Part shown: positions 7,618 through 17,418 of the stretch, piece by piece | How the letters are laid out: each line of letters opens with the position of its first letter | Position numbering within the stretch: position 1 is the first letter of the stretch | DNA from: Pseudomonadota bacterium | Lineage (GTDB): Bacteria > Pseudomonadota > Gammaproteobacteria > Steroidobacterales > Steroidobacteraceae | Length of the DNA: 45,088 bases | Reading direction: 5' to 3' | Assembly (NCBI GenBank): GCA_963205255.1 | Contig: CAUJIK010000107.1 | Span: forward strand, 1-45,088 | Notes under the pieces: model-generated | Databases searched by the model: none | The model's input: the letters and a program-made list of their open reading frames with translations, nothing else | What the model was told of the DNA's origin: nothing | Translations under genes and position numbers: made by a program

Positions 7618-9888
7618 ATGTCGAACCACTACTGGGCCGCGATAACCACGTCAGAAGCGCCGGATAGGTCCTGGGGGCGCAGCGGCTCCCGCCAGGCTGT
7701 GCGGGGAAGCACGCTATGGACGTTCCTTCTCATGCTGTTGCTGAGCGTGCTGCTGGCAGGCTGCGGTGGCGGAGGCGGTGACGGCGGCTCTGGTGGTGGC
7801 GGTGGTGGGGGTGGTGGTGGCGGCACCCTGTACTCGGTCGGCGGCACGATCTCCGGCCTCAATGGCACGGTCGTCCTGCGGAACAACGGCGACAACGATC
7901 TTTCCCGCTCCGCCAACGGCAGCTTCACCTTCGGCACCAGTCTCGCCAGCGGCAGCAGCTACGCGGTCACGGTGCTGACCCAGCCTTCCGGCCAGACCTG
8001 CGCCGTCGCGAACGGTTCCGGAACGGTGGGCAGCGCGAATGTCGGCAATGTCGCCGTCACCTGCACGAACAATCCGGCCGACCCTGCCCTGTCCAACGCC
8101 AACCTCGCGTCGCTGACGCTGTCGAGCGGGACGCTCGACCAGATCTTCGTGCCGGGCCAGCTGGCTTACAGCAGCACGCAGCCCTTCCCGGTCACGAGTC
8201 TGCAGGTCACGCCGGCCACGGAGAACTCCGGGGCGACGGTCAGGGTCAATGGCTCCGCCGTCACTTCGGGCCAGGCGAGCCAGACGATCGCTCTGGCCGC
8301 GGGCGCGGTCACCAACATCACGGTCGCGGTCACGGCGGCCAACGGCACGACCACGCGCACCTACACCGTGGCGGTCACGCGGCAGTCCGGCAGTGGGTTC
8401 GCGCAACAGGCGTACATCAAGGCGTCGAACCCGGACGGAGTCGCCGAAAACTCCGCCGGAGCAGGCGATCAGTTCGGCTATGCCACGGCGGTGTCCGAAG
8501 ACGGCAACACGCTGGTGGTCGGGGCTGTTTATGAGAGCAGCAACGCGACCGGCATCAACGGCAACCAGGCCAACAACACGGCTCCGGAAAGCGGTGCGGT
8601 TTACGTTTTCGTGCGCAGCGGCGCGACGTGGACCCAGCAGGCCTACGTGAAAGCATCGAACGCCGGGCAGTTCGACCATTTCGGCGAAAGCGTCGCGCTG
8701 TCCAGCGATGGGAACACGCTGGCGGTCAGCGCTCCCACGGAAGACAGTGCCGCCACGGGCATCAACGGCGACCAGGCCGACAACTCGATCACCAATGCTG
8801 GCGCGGTCTATGTCTTTACGCGCAGCGGCACGACGTGGACCCAGCAGGCCTACGTGAAGGCATCGTCGAACATCTATACCGCCAAGGCGTTCGGCTTGAG
8901 CCTTGCGCTGTCCGGCGACGGGGATACGCTGGCGGTCGGAGCCGATGATCGCAGCAATGCAACCGGCATCAACGGCAGCCAGAGCAATACCTCAGCGGGG
9001 GGCAGCGGCGCGGTCTATGTCTTCACACGTGGCGGTACCACGTGGAGCCAGCAGGCCTACGTGAAAGCGTCGAACACCGAAGGAGGCGACGCCTTTGGTG
9101 AGGACGTCGCACTGTCCAGCGACGGGAATACGCTGGTGGTGGGCGCGGGTGGCGAAGACAGCAACGCGACCGGCATCAACGGCAGCCAGACCAACAACTC
9201 GGCCTCGACCAGCGGTGCGGTCTACGTCTTCACGCGCGGTGGCGGGACCTGGAGCCAGCAGGCCTACGTGAAAGCGTCGAATACCGACGCCAACGACCGG
9301 TTCGGTATTTACGTCGCGCTGTCCGGCGATGGGAACACGCTGGCGGTCAGCGCTGTCGACGTAGTTACCCACGGCGAAGCCAGCAACGCGACCGGCATCA
9401 ACGGCGATCAGACCAACAATTCGGCCCCGAACAGCGGCGCGGTCTACGTCTTCACGCGCAGCGGCACGACGTGGACCCAGCAGGCCTACGTGAAGTCGTC
9501 GAATTCCGAAGCCAGTGACCGCTTCGGTTGGGGCATCGCGCTGTCCGGCGACGGAAACAGGCTGGCGGTCGGGGCATTTGGCGAGGACAGCAACGCGATC
9601 GGCATCAACGGCAATCAGGCCAACAACTCGGCCTCCGGCAGCGGTGCGGCCTACGTCTTTGCACGCAGCGGCACGACATGGACCCAGCGGGCCTACGTGA
9701 AGTCATCGAACTCCGAGGCAGGAGATCTCTTCGGCCACAGCATCGCGTTGTCCGGGAATGGAGATACGCTCGCAGTCGGAGCCGATGGTGAGGACAGCAG
9801 CGCGCCCGGCATCAATGGCGACCAGACCAACAACACGCGCACCAGCAGCGGTGCGGTCTACGTGTTCACGGGGGTCGGCGCCGACTGA
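7618..9888 (+). CDS. FG-GAP repeat lipoprotein with poly-glycine tether and cadherin-like domain
   Basis: This 756-residue protein has an unusually long polar N-terminus (33 residues), then a hydrophobic segment and lipobox LLAGC with Cys49, so it is probably a lipoprotein. A glycine tract follows directly (residues 50-70). Residues 72-145 form a Gly/Ser/Asn-rich beta domain ending with paired cysteines. Residues 155-255 resemble the cadherin-like beta-sandwich domain (LASLTLSSGTL ... TYTVAVTR). From about residue 261 there are seven repeats with the core FGxxVALSxDGNTLAVGA, then ATGINGxQxNN and SGAVYVFTRSG, as in FG-GAP/integrin-alpha propellers. Seven copies would close one seven-bladed propeller. 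The likely location is the cell surface; adhesion or calcium-dependent binding is an inference. ATG 7618 has a strong GGAGGAG. Confidence 0.8.
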   Translation: MSNHYWAAITTSEAPDRSWGRSGSRQAVRGSTLWTFLLMLLLSVLLAGCGGGGGDGGSGGGGGGGGGGGTLYSVGGTISGLNGTVVLRNNGDNDLSRSANGSFTFGTSLASGSSYAVTVLTQPSGQTCAVANGSGTVGSANVGNVAVTCTNNPADPALSNANLASLTLSSGTLDQIFVPGQLAYSSTQPFPVTSLQVTPATENSGATVRVNGSAVTSGQASQTIALAAGAVTNITVAVTAANGTTTRTYTVAVTRQSGSGFAQQAYIKASNPDGVAENSAGAGDQFGYATAVSEDGNTLVVGAVYESSNATGINGNQANNTAPESGAVYVFVRSGATWTQQAYVKASNAGQFDHFGESVALSSDGNTLAVSAPTEDSAATGINGDQADNSITNAGAVYVFTRSGTTWTQQAYVKASSNIYTAKAFGLSLALSGDGDTLAVGADDRSNATGINGSQSNTSAGGSGAVYVFTRGGTTWSQQAYVKASNTEGGDAFGEDVALSSDGNTLVVGAGGEDSNATGINGSQTNNSASTSGAVYVFTRGGGTWSQQAYVKASNTDANDRFGIYVALSGDGNTLAVSAVDVVTHGEASNATGINGDQTNNSAPNSGAVYVFTRSGTTWTQQAYVKSSNSEASDRFGWGIALSGDGNRLAVGAFGEDSNAIGINGNQANNSASGSGAAYVFARSGTTWTQRAYVKSSNSEAGDLFGHSIALSGNGDTLAVGADGEDSSAPGINGDQTNNTRTSSGAVYVFTGVGAD
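8410..9888 (+). repeat. Tandem 207-bp coding repeats (seven FG-GAP units)
   Basis: The sequence GCSTACRTSAA, coding for AYVK or AYIK, recurs at 8410, 8641, 8848, 9055, 9262, 9484 and 9691. The steps are 231, 207, 207, 207, 222 and 207 bases, all multiples of three. So the basic unit is 69 codons, with one unit of 77 and one of 74. Similarity at the DNA level is high enough to allow recombination between units. Confidence 0.85.
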
Positions 9889-9905
9889 GACGGTACCGGA
9901 ATGGG

Positions 9906-9945
9906 CGGTCGGCGGGAATGCAGGATCGATGCATTCCCCCGACCG
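9906..9945. terminator. Hairpin between convergent genes
   Basis: Bases 9906-9922 pair with 9930-9945: a nine-base inner stem (GGGAATGCA/TGCATTCCC), a single bulged C at 9913, and a seven-base outer stem (CGGTCGG/CCGACCG), with a seven-base loop. It sits exactly between the ends of two convergent genes (stops at 9888 and 9946) and could stop transcription from both sides. There is no T run. Confidence 0.6.
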
Positions 9946-11262
9946 TCACCGACCCGCAGGTGAGTGCAAGTAGTCCAGCGCTACCTGCAGCAAGGCGCGC
10001 AAACCCACATCCAGCGCCGATTCGTCGAGATAGAACTCCGGCGAATGGTTGCTGGCGGCGGTGACGGGGTCCTTGTCCCGCGGCGTGGCGCCGACGAAGA
10101 AGAACAAACCCGGCACCTCGCGGGCATAGAACGAGAAATCCTCAGCACCCATCGTCAGGCCCGGATCGACCACATTGCCGGCGCCGACGACCTTTTCCAG
10201 ACTTGGCAACATCCTTTCTGTCAGCGCGGGATCGTTCACAGTGACCGGGTTGCCCTTCTGATCCGGCACCTGCGCGACCGCGGCGGCGCCATGCGCATGC
10301 GCGACGCTCTGCGCGACATTCCTCAGATCCGCGAACACCTGCTCGCGCATGCCCGCATCGAAGGTGCGGATGGTGCCGACCAGTTCCACCGAGTCGGGAA
10401 TGATGTTGTAACGGACGCCGCCCTTGATCGCGCCGAAGGTCACGACCACCGGCAGCTTCGAGATGTTCTGCCTGCGACTGACGATGGTCTGTGCGGTGCC
10501 GATCACATCGGCCGCGGCGACAATCGGGTCGATACCACCCCACGGCATCGAACCATGTGTCTGGCGGCCATTGACAACGATGTTGAAACGGTCCGAAGCG
10601 GCCATCAGCGGGCCCTTGCGCACGCCAATCTTCCCGGCGCCGAGATTCGAGACCACATGCAGACCGAACACCGCGTCGGGCCGGAAGTCGCGGAAGATAC
10701 CCTGCGCGAGCATTTCCTCGGCGCCGCCCTCCTCGCCATCCGGCGGCCCCTCTTCGGCAGGCTGGAAGACGAACAACACCTCGCCCGGCAATTTGTCCCT
10801 CATCGCCACCAGGGCTTCGACCACACCCATCAGGATCGCGGTGTGCGCGTCATGGCCGCAGGCGTGCATCACGCCCACGGTCTCGCCCCGGAAAGTAGCC
10901 GTGGCCTTTGAGGCGAACGGAACATCCACGCGCTCGGTGACCGGCAGCGCATCCATATCGGCGCGCAAAGCGATACGGGGACCGGGCCTGCCGCCCTTCA
11001 GCACCGCGGTCACGCCCGTCGTGGCTATCCCGGTCCTCGGTTCCAGACCGAGCGCGCGCAGGTGGTCGGCAACCAGCGCCGCCGTGCGGACCTCGCGGTT
11101 GCCCAGTTCGGGATGCTGGTGAATGTCGCGCCGCCACTCCACCACCTTGCCCTGCAGCCGCTGCGCGGCCGCGGCGACTTCGGCACGCTGCGCGCCATGG
11201 GTCAAGGCAGGCGTGGCGGCAAGGACGAGAGCAAACGGCAGCAGGCTGATGGTTCGTGACAT
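9946..11262 (-). CDS. Secreted M20-family amidohydrolase
   Basis: This 438-residue protein has a signal peptide (ALVLAATPALTHGAQ). The M20D amidohydrolase fold follows: RRDIHQHPELGNRE at the start of the catalytic domain, LRADMDALPV, the metal-site motif MHACGHDAHTAILMG, then FQPAEEGPPDGEEGGA with the catalytic glutamates, and GAEDFSFYA near the end. Such enzymes (hippurate hydrolase, N-acyl-amino-acid amidohydrolase, IAA-amino-acid hydrolase) cleave N-acyl amino acids with one or two metal ions. The signal peptide suggests it acts in the periplasm on an imported N-acyl compound; the exact substrate is unknown. ATG 11262 follows a good GGAGG at a spacing of eight bases. The gene is a single unit facing the FG-GAP gene. 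Confidence 0.85.
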   Translation of the reverse strand: MSRTISLLPFALVLAATPALTHGAQRAEVAAAAQRLQGKVVEWRRDIHQHPELGNREVRTAALVADHLRALGLEPRTGIATTGVTAVLKGGRPGPRIALRADMDALPVTERVDVPFASKATATFRGETVGVMHACGHDAHTAILMGVVEALVAMRDKLPGEVLFVFQPAEEGPPDGEEGGAEEMLAQGIFRDFRPDAVFGLHVVSNLGAGKIGVRKGPLMAASDRFNIVVNGRQTHGSMPWGGIDPIVAAADVIGTAQTIVSRRQNISKLPVVVTFGAIKGGVRYNIIPDSVELVGTIRTFDAGMREQVFADLRNVAQSVAHAHGAAAVAQVPDQKGNPVTVNDPALTERMLPSLEKVVGAGNVVDPGLTMGAEDFSFYAREVPGLFFFVGATPRDKDPVTAASNHSPEFYLDESALDVGLRALLQVALDYLHSPAGR

Positions 11263-11328
11263 GGCAAAGCCCTCCGTGAAGTACGGCGCACATCTCTTGC
11301 GTGCTCGGAGCCAAGCCTACCGCATGCG

Positions 11329-11406
11329 TCAGCGGGTGGCGCAACCACCGTTGGCGAACACGGCCTGGCCGGTGATCCGCCAGCCTTCGGTGATGGAGCG
11401 GGAAGC
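11329..11406 (-). pseudogene. C-terminal scrap of a short-chain dehydrogenase (SDR)
   Basis: On the reverse strand, in the same frame as the kinase scrap and right after its stop, 25 codons read ASRSITEGWRITGQAVFANG then GCATR and a stop at 11329-11331. The pattern ITGQxxFANGGxATR is the usual C-terminus of many SDR oxidoreductases. Nothing of the Rossmann core or YxxxK motif remains. It is a fragment only and cannot make an enzyme. Confidence 0.45.
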
Positions 11407-11595
11407 TCAGCTGAGCGGGCTCACCAGAATCACCGTCGCGGCGAGACCGCCGAGCGCGGAATCGCCCAGTTCCAGGCTGCCGCCGTAGACGCGGCACAGC
11501 TCATCGACGATCTGCAGGCCCAGCCCGCTGCCAGGCTGGCTGGTGTCCAGACGCACGCCGCGCTGCATGGCCTGCGCGCGCAGCTGCGTCATGGC
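11407..11595 (-). pseudogene. C-terminal scrap of a sensor histidine kinase
   Basis: About 55 codons encode the end of a HATPase domain: RGVRLDTSQPGSGLGLQIV (the G2 box) followed by DELCRVYGGSLEL and GGLAATVIL, ending in a normal stop at 11407-11409. This is the typical tail of a PhoQ/QseC-like kinase. Upstream of about 11595 the similarity is lost, and no H box, N box or membrane part is present on either strand. No response regulator gene is nearby. I treat it as the remaining end of a deleted two-component system. Confidence 0.65.
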
Positions 11596-11704
11596 GCGGC
11601 CCAGGCGCCGCAAGCGAACGATCCCACAATGAACGTGAGCGCAGCGTCGCGGGATCGCACTTGCAGCCGTGGCCTGCTTGTCGGCATGGCGGCGCTTCCC
11701 GAGG

Positions 11705-11733
11705 TTGAGCCACTTTTCGGGTTGCGCTAAAAT
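11705..11733 (+). promoter_or_regulatory. Sigma-70-type promoter for the SulP gene
   Basis: TTGAGC at 11705-11710 and TAAAAT at 11728-11733 are separated by 17 bases, the preferred spacing. Transcription would start near 11740, giving a leader of about 140 bases before ATG 11881. Confidence 0.55.
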
Positions 11734-11802
11734 CCTGCGCGTTGATTCGCTCCCTGGCTTGCTGATGATTCCGCCCTGACCCTTCGCATGTCATCTCGTC
11801 CC

Positions 11803-11866
11803 CCGCCATCCGGCGGCTGAAGGGTCCTTCATACGTTCTTGCGTGCACTGCGTGTCGTCGCGACAC
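11803..11866 (+). promoter_or_regulatory. Two hairpins in the SulP leader
   Basis: CCGCC (11803-11807) pairs with GGCGG (11812-11816) around a four-base loop. GTGTCG (11852-11857) pairs with CGACAC (11861-11866) around TCG. Both lie between the predicted transcription start and the GGAG (11871-11874) that serves ATG 11881. No known riboswitch is recognised. Confidence 0.35.
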
Positions 11867-11880
11867 CTGCGGAGTCATAC

Positions 11881-13359
11881 ATGTCTGTCAACTATTCGCT
11901 GCGCGAGCAGTGGTTCGGCAATGTGCGCGGCGACATCCTCTCTGGTCTGCTCGTCGCCCTGGCGCTCATCCCCGAAGCCATCGCCTTCTCCATCATCGCC
12001 GGCGTCGATCCCAAGGTCGGGCTCTACGCTTCGTTCTGCATCGCGGTCGTCACCGCCATCGCGGGCGGACGGCCCGGAATGATCTCGGCCGCCACCGGCG
12101 CCATGGCCTTGCTCATGGTGGGTCTGGTCAAGGAGCATGGGCTGCAATACCTGCTTGCGGCCACCATCCTCACCGGAGTGCTGCAGATTCTTGCCGCGGC
12201 ACTGCGCCTGAACATGCTGATGCGGTTCGTCTCGCGCTCGGTGGTGATCGGCTTCGTCAATGCGCTGGCCATCCTGATCTTCCTGGCGCAGCTGCCGGAA
12301 CTGATCGGCGTGCCGTGGCCGGTCTACGCCGTGTGCGCGGCGGGCCTTGCCATCATCTACCTGCTGCCGCACCTGACCAGGGCCGTGCCCTCGCCGCTGG
12401 TGGCGATCGTGGTGCTCACCATCGTCTGCGCATGGCTGGGGCTGGACATCCGCACGGTGGGCGACATGGGAGAACTGCCGGACAGCCTGCCGGTGTTCCT
12501 GTTTCCGGACATCCCGTGGACGCTCGACACGCTGAGGATCCTGCTGCCGGTATCGGTCACGATGGCGGTGGTCGGCCTGCTGGAATCGCTGATGACCGCG
12601 CAGATCGTCGAGGATGCGACCGACACACCGACCAACCGCCGCCGCGAGTGCGCCGGCCAGGGAACCGCCAACATCATCGCCGGCTTCTTCGGCGGCATGG
12701 CGGGCTGCGCAATGATCGGCCAGTCGGTGATCAACACTTCATCCGGCGGCCGCGGACGGCTGTCCTGCCTGGTGGCCGGCGTCGTGCTGCTGCTGCTGGT
12801 CGTGTACGCGTCGGACCAGGTGTCGCACATACCGATGGCGGCCCTGGTGGCCGTGATGATCATGGTCAGCATCGGCACCTTCCACTGGAAGAGCTTCATC
12901 GAGCTCAGAACGCACCCAAAGACAGCGAACCTCATCATGATCGGCACCGTCATCGTCACGGTCGCCACACATGACCTGGCCAAGGGTGTTCTGACCGGCG
13001 TGCTGCTCACCGCGCTGTCCTTCGCGCGGCGGACCAGCGCCATGCTGGAAGTGGAACACGAGCAGATCGACGCCGACACGCGCCTTTATCGGGTGTGCGG
13101 CCAGATATTCTTTGCCTCCGCCATCCAGTTCGCCAACGGCTTCGACTACCTGCACGCGGCCAAGCGCGTCATCATCGACGTGTCCGCCGCGCACTTCTGG
13201 GACACCAGCGCGGTGGCCGGACTGGACCGGGTCGTGCTGAAACTGCGCAAGCACGGCGCGCACGTCGAAGTCGTCGGACTGAACCAGGCCAGCGCATCGC
13301 TGGTCGACCAGCTCGGAACGCACCAGGACGGCAGAGCCGGCCTGAGCGCCGGGCACTGA
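11881..13359 (+). CDS. SulP family anion transporter with STAS domain
   Basis: This 492-residue protein has ten or more hydrophobic helices. SulP features are present: [20 protein letters not shown] at the first helix, [21 protein letters not shown], and a C-terminal cytoplasmic STAS domain (about residues 395-475; [20 protein letters not shown]). Members move sulfate, bicarbonate, chloride or dicarboxylates. This shorter form, with [21 protein letters not shown] as linker, belongs with bacterial permeases of unclear substrate. ATG 11881 is preceded by GGAG at six bases' spacing; in-frame upstream codons are in the structured leader. No cys genes or carbonic anhydrase are adjacent, so the substrate stays open. 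Confidence 0.85.
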   Translation: MSVNYSLREQWFGNVRGDILSGLLVALALIPEAIAFSIIAGVDPKVGLYASFCIAVVTAIAGGRPGMISAATGAMALLMVGLVKEHGLQYLLAATILTGVLQILAAALRLNMLMRFVSRSVVIGFVNALAILIFLAQLPELIGVPWPVYAVCAAGLAIIYLLPHLTRAVPSPLVAIVVLTIVCAWLGLDIRTVGDMGELPDSLPVFLFPDIPWTLDTLRILLPVSVTMAVVGLLESLMTAQIVEDATDTPTNRRRECAGQGTANIIAGFFGGMAGCAMIGQSVINTSSGGRGRLSCLVAGVVLLLLVVYASDQVSHIPMAALVAVMIMVSIGTFHWKSFIELRTHPKTANLIMIGTVIVTVATHDLAKGVLTGVLLTALSFARRTSAMLEVEHEQIDADTRLYRVCGQIFFASAIQFANGFDYLHAAKRVIIDVSAAHFWDTSAVAGLDRVVLKLRKHGAHVEVVGLNQASASLVDQLGTHQDGRAGLSAGH

Positions 13360-13375
13360 CGCGGAGCGCAAACCC

Positions 13376-15543
13376 TCAGGTAGCCGGCATGTCGGCATTG
13401 CCCGGATCGAGCGGCCGCTGCCAATGATCGCTGTCCGGATCCGCCAGCTTGTCGAAATGCGCGGCCACGGCCGCGATCAACGCCGCGTCGGCAACCGGAT
13501 CCAGTCCCTGATAAGGATGGCCGTTGTAGAGGCCGCGCCAGGTCAGCACGCCCTCGACACCCGGCTCTTGCGCATGGAGTTCGCGGATCCGCGCGCACTC
13601 CGGATCCCCGGTTTCATCGCTGAGCGCATAGCGGATGGCCAGCGCGATGGCGAACTCCAGCCCCGGTGTCGGGATGCCGTGTTTCCTCGCCAGAGCGATG
13701 CTGCCGAGAATGCGCTCGCGCCGCTGCAGCTTGCGCAGCGGGTCCCGCCCGACCCGGCCGCAAGGATCCTTGAATGAGGAACGGCAGCGCTCGAGGAACG
13801 GCCGCATCATGGTCGCGATGACCGCTTCCAGCTGCGGGCTTTCGCGCAGCAGCGCCGGCTTGATCTCCTTGTCGATCACCTGCCGGACCAGCGCCACGAC
13901 CCGCGCATCGCTCATGCCCCGACCGATGGTCGGATGGCCCAGCAGGCTCGCGTACCAGGCGATGATGGCATGCGTGCCGTTCCAGAGACGGTTCTTGATG
14001 ATCTGGATCTGCGCGATGTCGTCCACCGACTTCACCTGCCGCAGCCGGCGCAGCACGCTTCCTCCGCCCTGCGCGTACAGCTGCATATCCGGTTCGCTGT
14101 TGAACAGGATCAGATGCAGCCTGCTCAGCGCGGTCGCGGGTCCCGAAGCCCGGCTCAGCAGGTTCACTTCACGCGCAAGCTCCGGCCGGGTTTCCTCGCC
14201 CTGCGCCTCACGCGCGATCTCGCGCGCCTGGTGCACGGCGGCGAGATTCTTCTCGAACAACTCGCACTTGATGCGCAGCTGGCGCCGCAGCGCCTCGCGC
14301 CCCAGGCGGGTCACGATGCGGCTCACCACGGTCTCGGAAAAGTGCGTGGCGGCCAGTATGCGCGCGCATTCGGCGGCGCCCGCGATCTCCTGCAGCGCGG
14401 ATTCGACGTGCCTGCGGACATAGGCCGCGCCGCCGACCTTGTTGAGCACGACCAGGATGGTGAGCTCGCGCGTACCGGCCCCGTTGCGGAACAGCAGCCC
14501 GCGGGCGATCACCTTCGCCTGCCGCCTGATGGCCTGCTCGGGCAGCGTCAGGCCGACGATCACGGCGTCGCGATACATCGCGACCACCGCCTCCTCGTCC
14601 GCCATGTCGATCATCGTGAGGTGATCTATCGTCTGATCGAACGCCAGCTTGCCGTAGCGCACGCTGAACTTGCCGAAGGCGTTGATCGCGTCGCGCAGCA
14701 GCTGATCGCCGGTGACGCCGATGATTTCGCAGGGCCGCGTATAGCCGTCCCAATGCGAGAACACCTGGGTGAGATAACCGCCTCCCATCGCGCCGAAACC
14801 ATGGATGCCGACGCGTATCTCGCTGACGGCCTGGGGGAAGGGATCGGTCACGGCGGGCAGATCGAGCCTCGGCACGCAGTCGGCGAGATCGGACAGGAAG
14901 TGCTGCATGCTCTGATAGCTCTGGAACGCGCGGGCCTGCACCTCCGGCCGCGGCGCCTTGATGTCATGGATCAGGATCGGGCGCCCGCCGGCGGCGCTCG
15001 CCGACAGCAGGCCGTTCTCCGAATCCTCGACCATCAGGCAGCGCTCCGGCGCGCGGTTCAGTTCCATGGCTGCCCGCAGGAAAATCTCCGGGTGCGGCTT
15101 GCCCCGCTGCACCTCATCGCCGCATACGGTGATATCGAAGTACTTGAGCACATTCGCGTTGATCAGGTATTCCTCGGCGATGCTGCGGCGGCTGGAGGTG
15201 GCCACGGCCATCGTGAGACCGCTGCGCCGCAGGCGCTCGAGCACCTGCAGCAGTCCCTCCTTCACCGGCACGCCGCGCTGGCGCACATGCTGCAATTCCA
15301 GCTCGTCGGCGCGGCGCCGCACTTCGACATAGGGGTAGTCCTCGCCATAGTGCGCCTTGGCAAGTTCCTCGGCGCGCCGGGCGCTCAGGCCCAGCGACCC
15401 GATCAGGGTGCGCTCCTCGATGGCCTGGCCGGCCACCTCAATGGAAGCCTGGCGTATGGTCTGGAAACGCAGGCGCTCGGTATCGAACATGGTGCCATCC
15501 ATGTCGAAGATGGCACTCTCGATGGGTTTGCCCAGAAAATTGA

Positions 15544-15547
<4 letters not shown>
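13376..15547 (-). CDS. mtlD: HAD phosphatase / mannitol-1-phosphate 5-dehydrogenase fusion
   Basis: This 723-residue protein has two enzymes in one chain. Residues 1-220 are a HAD-type sugar phosphatase: D15-x-D17-G-T, ATSSR at 116-120, K150 in RGKPHPEIF, and VEDSENG at 173-179. From about residue 244 a polyol dehydrogenase starts ([17 protein letters not shown](P) site), with the long-chain polyol dehydrogenase signature K518-x4-N523-x2-H526. A HAD domain fused to mannitol-1-phosphate dehydrogenase is the architecture of the Acinetobacter baylyi MtlD, which turns fructose-6-phosphate into mannitol-1-phosphate and then mannitol as an osmoprotectant. The ATG (15547) overlaps the stop of the ABC ATPase gene (ATGA). 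An apparent open frame continues upstream to 17323, but it is out of frame with the real transporter genes. The direction of the pathway is inferred. Confidence 0.85.
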
Positions 15548-16569
<1,022 letters not shown>

Positions 16570-16578
16570 GTCCTCTCC

Positions 16579-17418
16579 CTACTTCACGGCGCCGAAGGTC
16601 AGACCGCGGACCAGCTGCTTCTGCGACAGCCAGCCCAGCACCACGATGGGCGCGATCGCCAGCATCGAGGCGGCGGACAACCTGGCGTAGAAAAGCCCCT
16701 CCGGCGCGGAAAACGACGCGATGAAAGCGGTCAGCGGTCCGGTGCTCGCCGCCGTCAGGTTCAGCGTCCAGAACGATTCGTTCCACGCCAGGATCACGTT
16801 CAGCAGCAGCGTGGAGGCAATGCCCGGCAACGCCATGGGCGCCAGCACGTACGCCAGCTCGCGCAGCGGCGTGGCGCCGTCCATGCGTGCCGCCTCGAGG
16901 ATTTCGCGCGGAATCTCCCTGAAGTAGGTGTACAGCATCCACACCATGATCGGCAGATTGGTGAGCATCAGGATCAGCACCAGGCCGGAGCGTGAATCGA
17001 GCAGGCCCGCCTGCTTGAACAGCAGGTATACCGGCACGAGCACGCCGACCGCCGGCAACATCCGGGTCGAGAGCATCCACAGCAGTACCGTGCGCGTGCT
17101 GCGGGTGGGCGAGAACGCCATGGCCCAGGCGGCGGGAATGGCAACGGCGAGGCCGATCAGCGTCGAACCCAGCGAGATGATGATGGAGTTGCGCAGGTGT
17201 CGCAGATAGTCGGTGCGTTCCCAGACCTCGGCATAGTTCTCCAGCGTCCAGTCGAAGAACAGGAACTTCGGCGGGATGGCCACCGCCTCGCCTTCGGTCT
17301 TGAATGAAGTGAGCAGCGTCCACAGGAGGGGAAAGAACACCAGCAGGGCCAAGACCCAGGCGAGGGCGGTGAAAACGAGCTTGTTGCGGCCATGCCTGCC
17401 TGCCATGAGATCAGGCAT
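16579..17418 (-). CDS. smoG: Polyol/sugar ABC transporter permease (MalG/SmoG type)
   Basis: The 279-residue inner membrane protein has six predicted helices and the permease EAA loop, EAARMDGATPLRELAYVLAP, which docks on the ATPase. The opening (LVFFPLLWTLLTSFKTEGEA) and the ending (QKQLVRGLTFGAVK) are characteristic of the MalG side of carbohydrate importers; AVK at the end is near-universal. The start at ATG 17418 overlaps the end of the partner permease gene by eight bases; ATG 17406 is a possible alternative. It works with the MalF-like protein from the next gene upstream to form the channel. Confidence 0.85.
   Translation of the reverse strand: MPDLMAGRHGRNKLVFTALAWVLALLVFFPLLWTLLTSFKTEGEAVAIPPKFLFFDWTLENYAEVWERTDYLRHLRNSIIISLGSTLIGLAVAIPAAWAMAFSPTRSTRTVLLWMLSTRMLPAVGVLVPVYLLFKQAGLLDSRSGLVLILMLTNLPIMVWMLYTYFREIPREILEAARMDGATPLRELAYVLAPMALPGIASTLLLNVILAWNESFWTLNLTAASTGPLTAFIASFSAPEGLFYARLSAASMLAIAPIVVLGWLSQKQLVRGLTFGAVK

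Noticed and set aside
7750-7830. Glycine codon tract as a phase-variation switch
   Set aside because: The tract mixes GGT, GGC, GGA and GGG with other codons and has no long perfect short-unit repeat outside a multiple of three, so frequent frame switching is not expected.
8410-9888. Tandem repeats as a CRISPR array
   Set aside because: The unit is 207 bp, in frame and protein coding; there are no short palindromic repeats with unique spacers and no cas genes.
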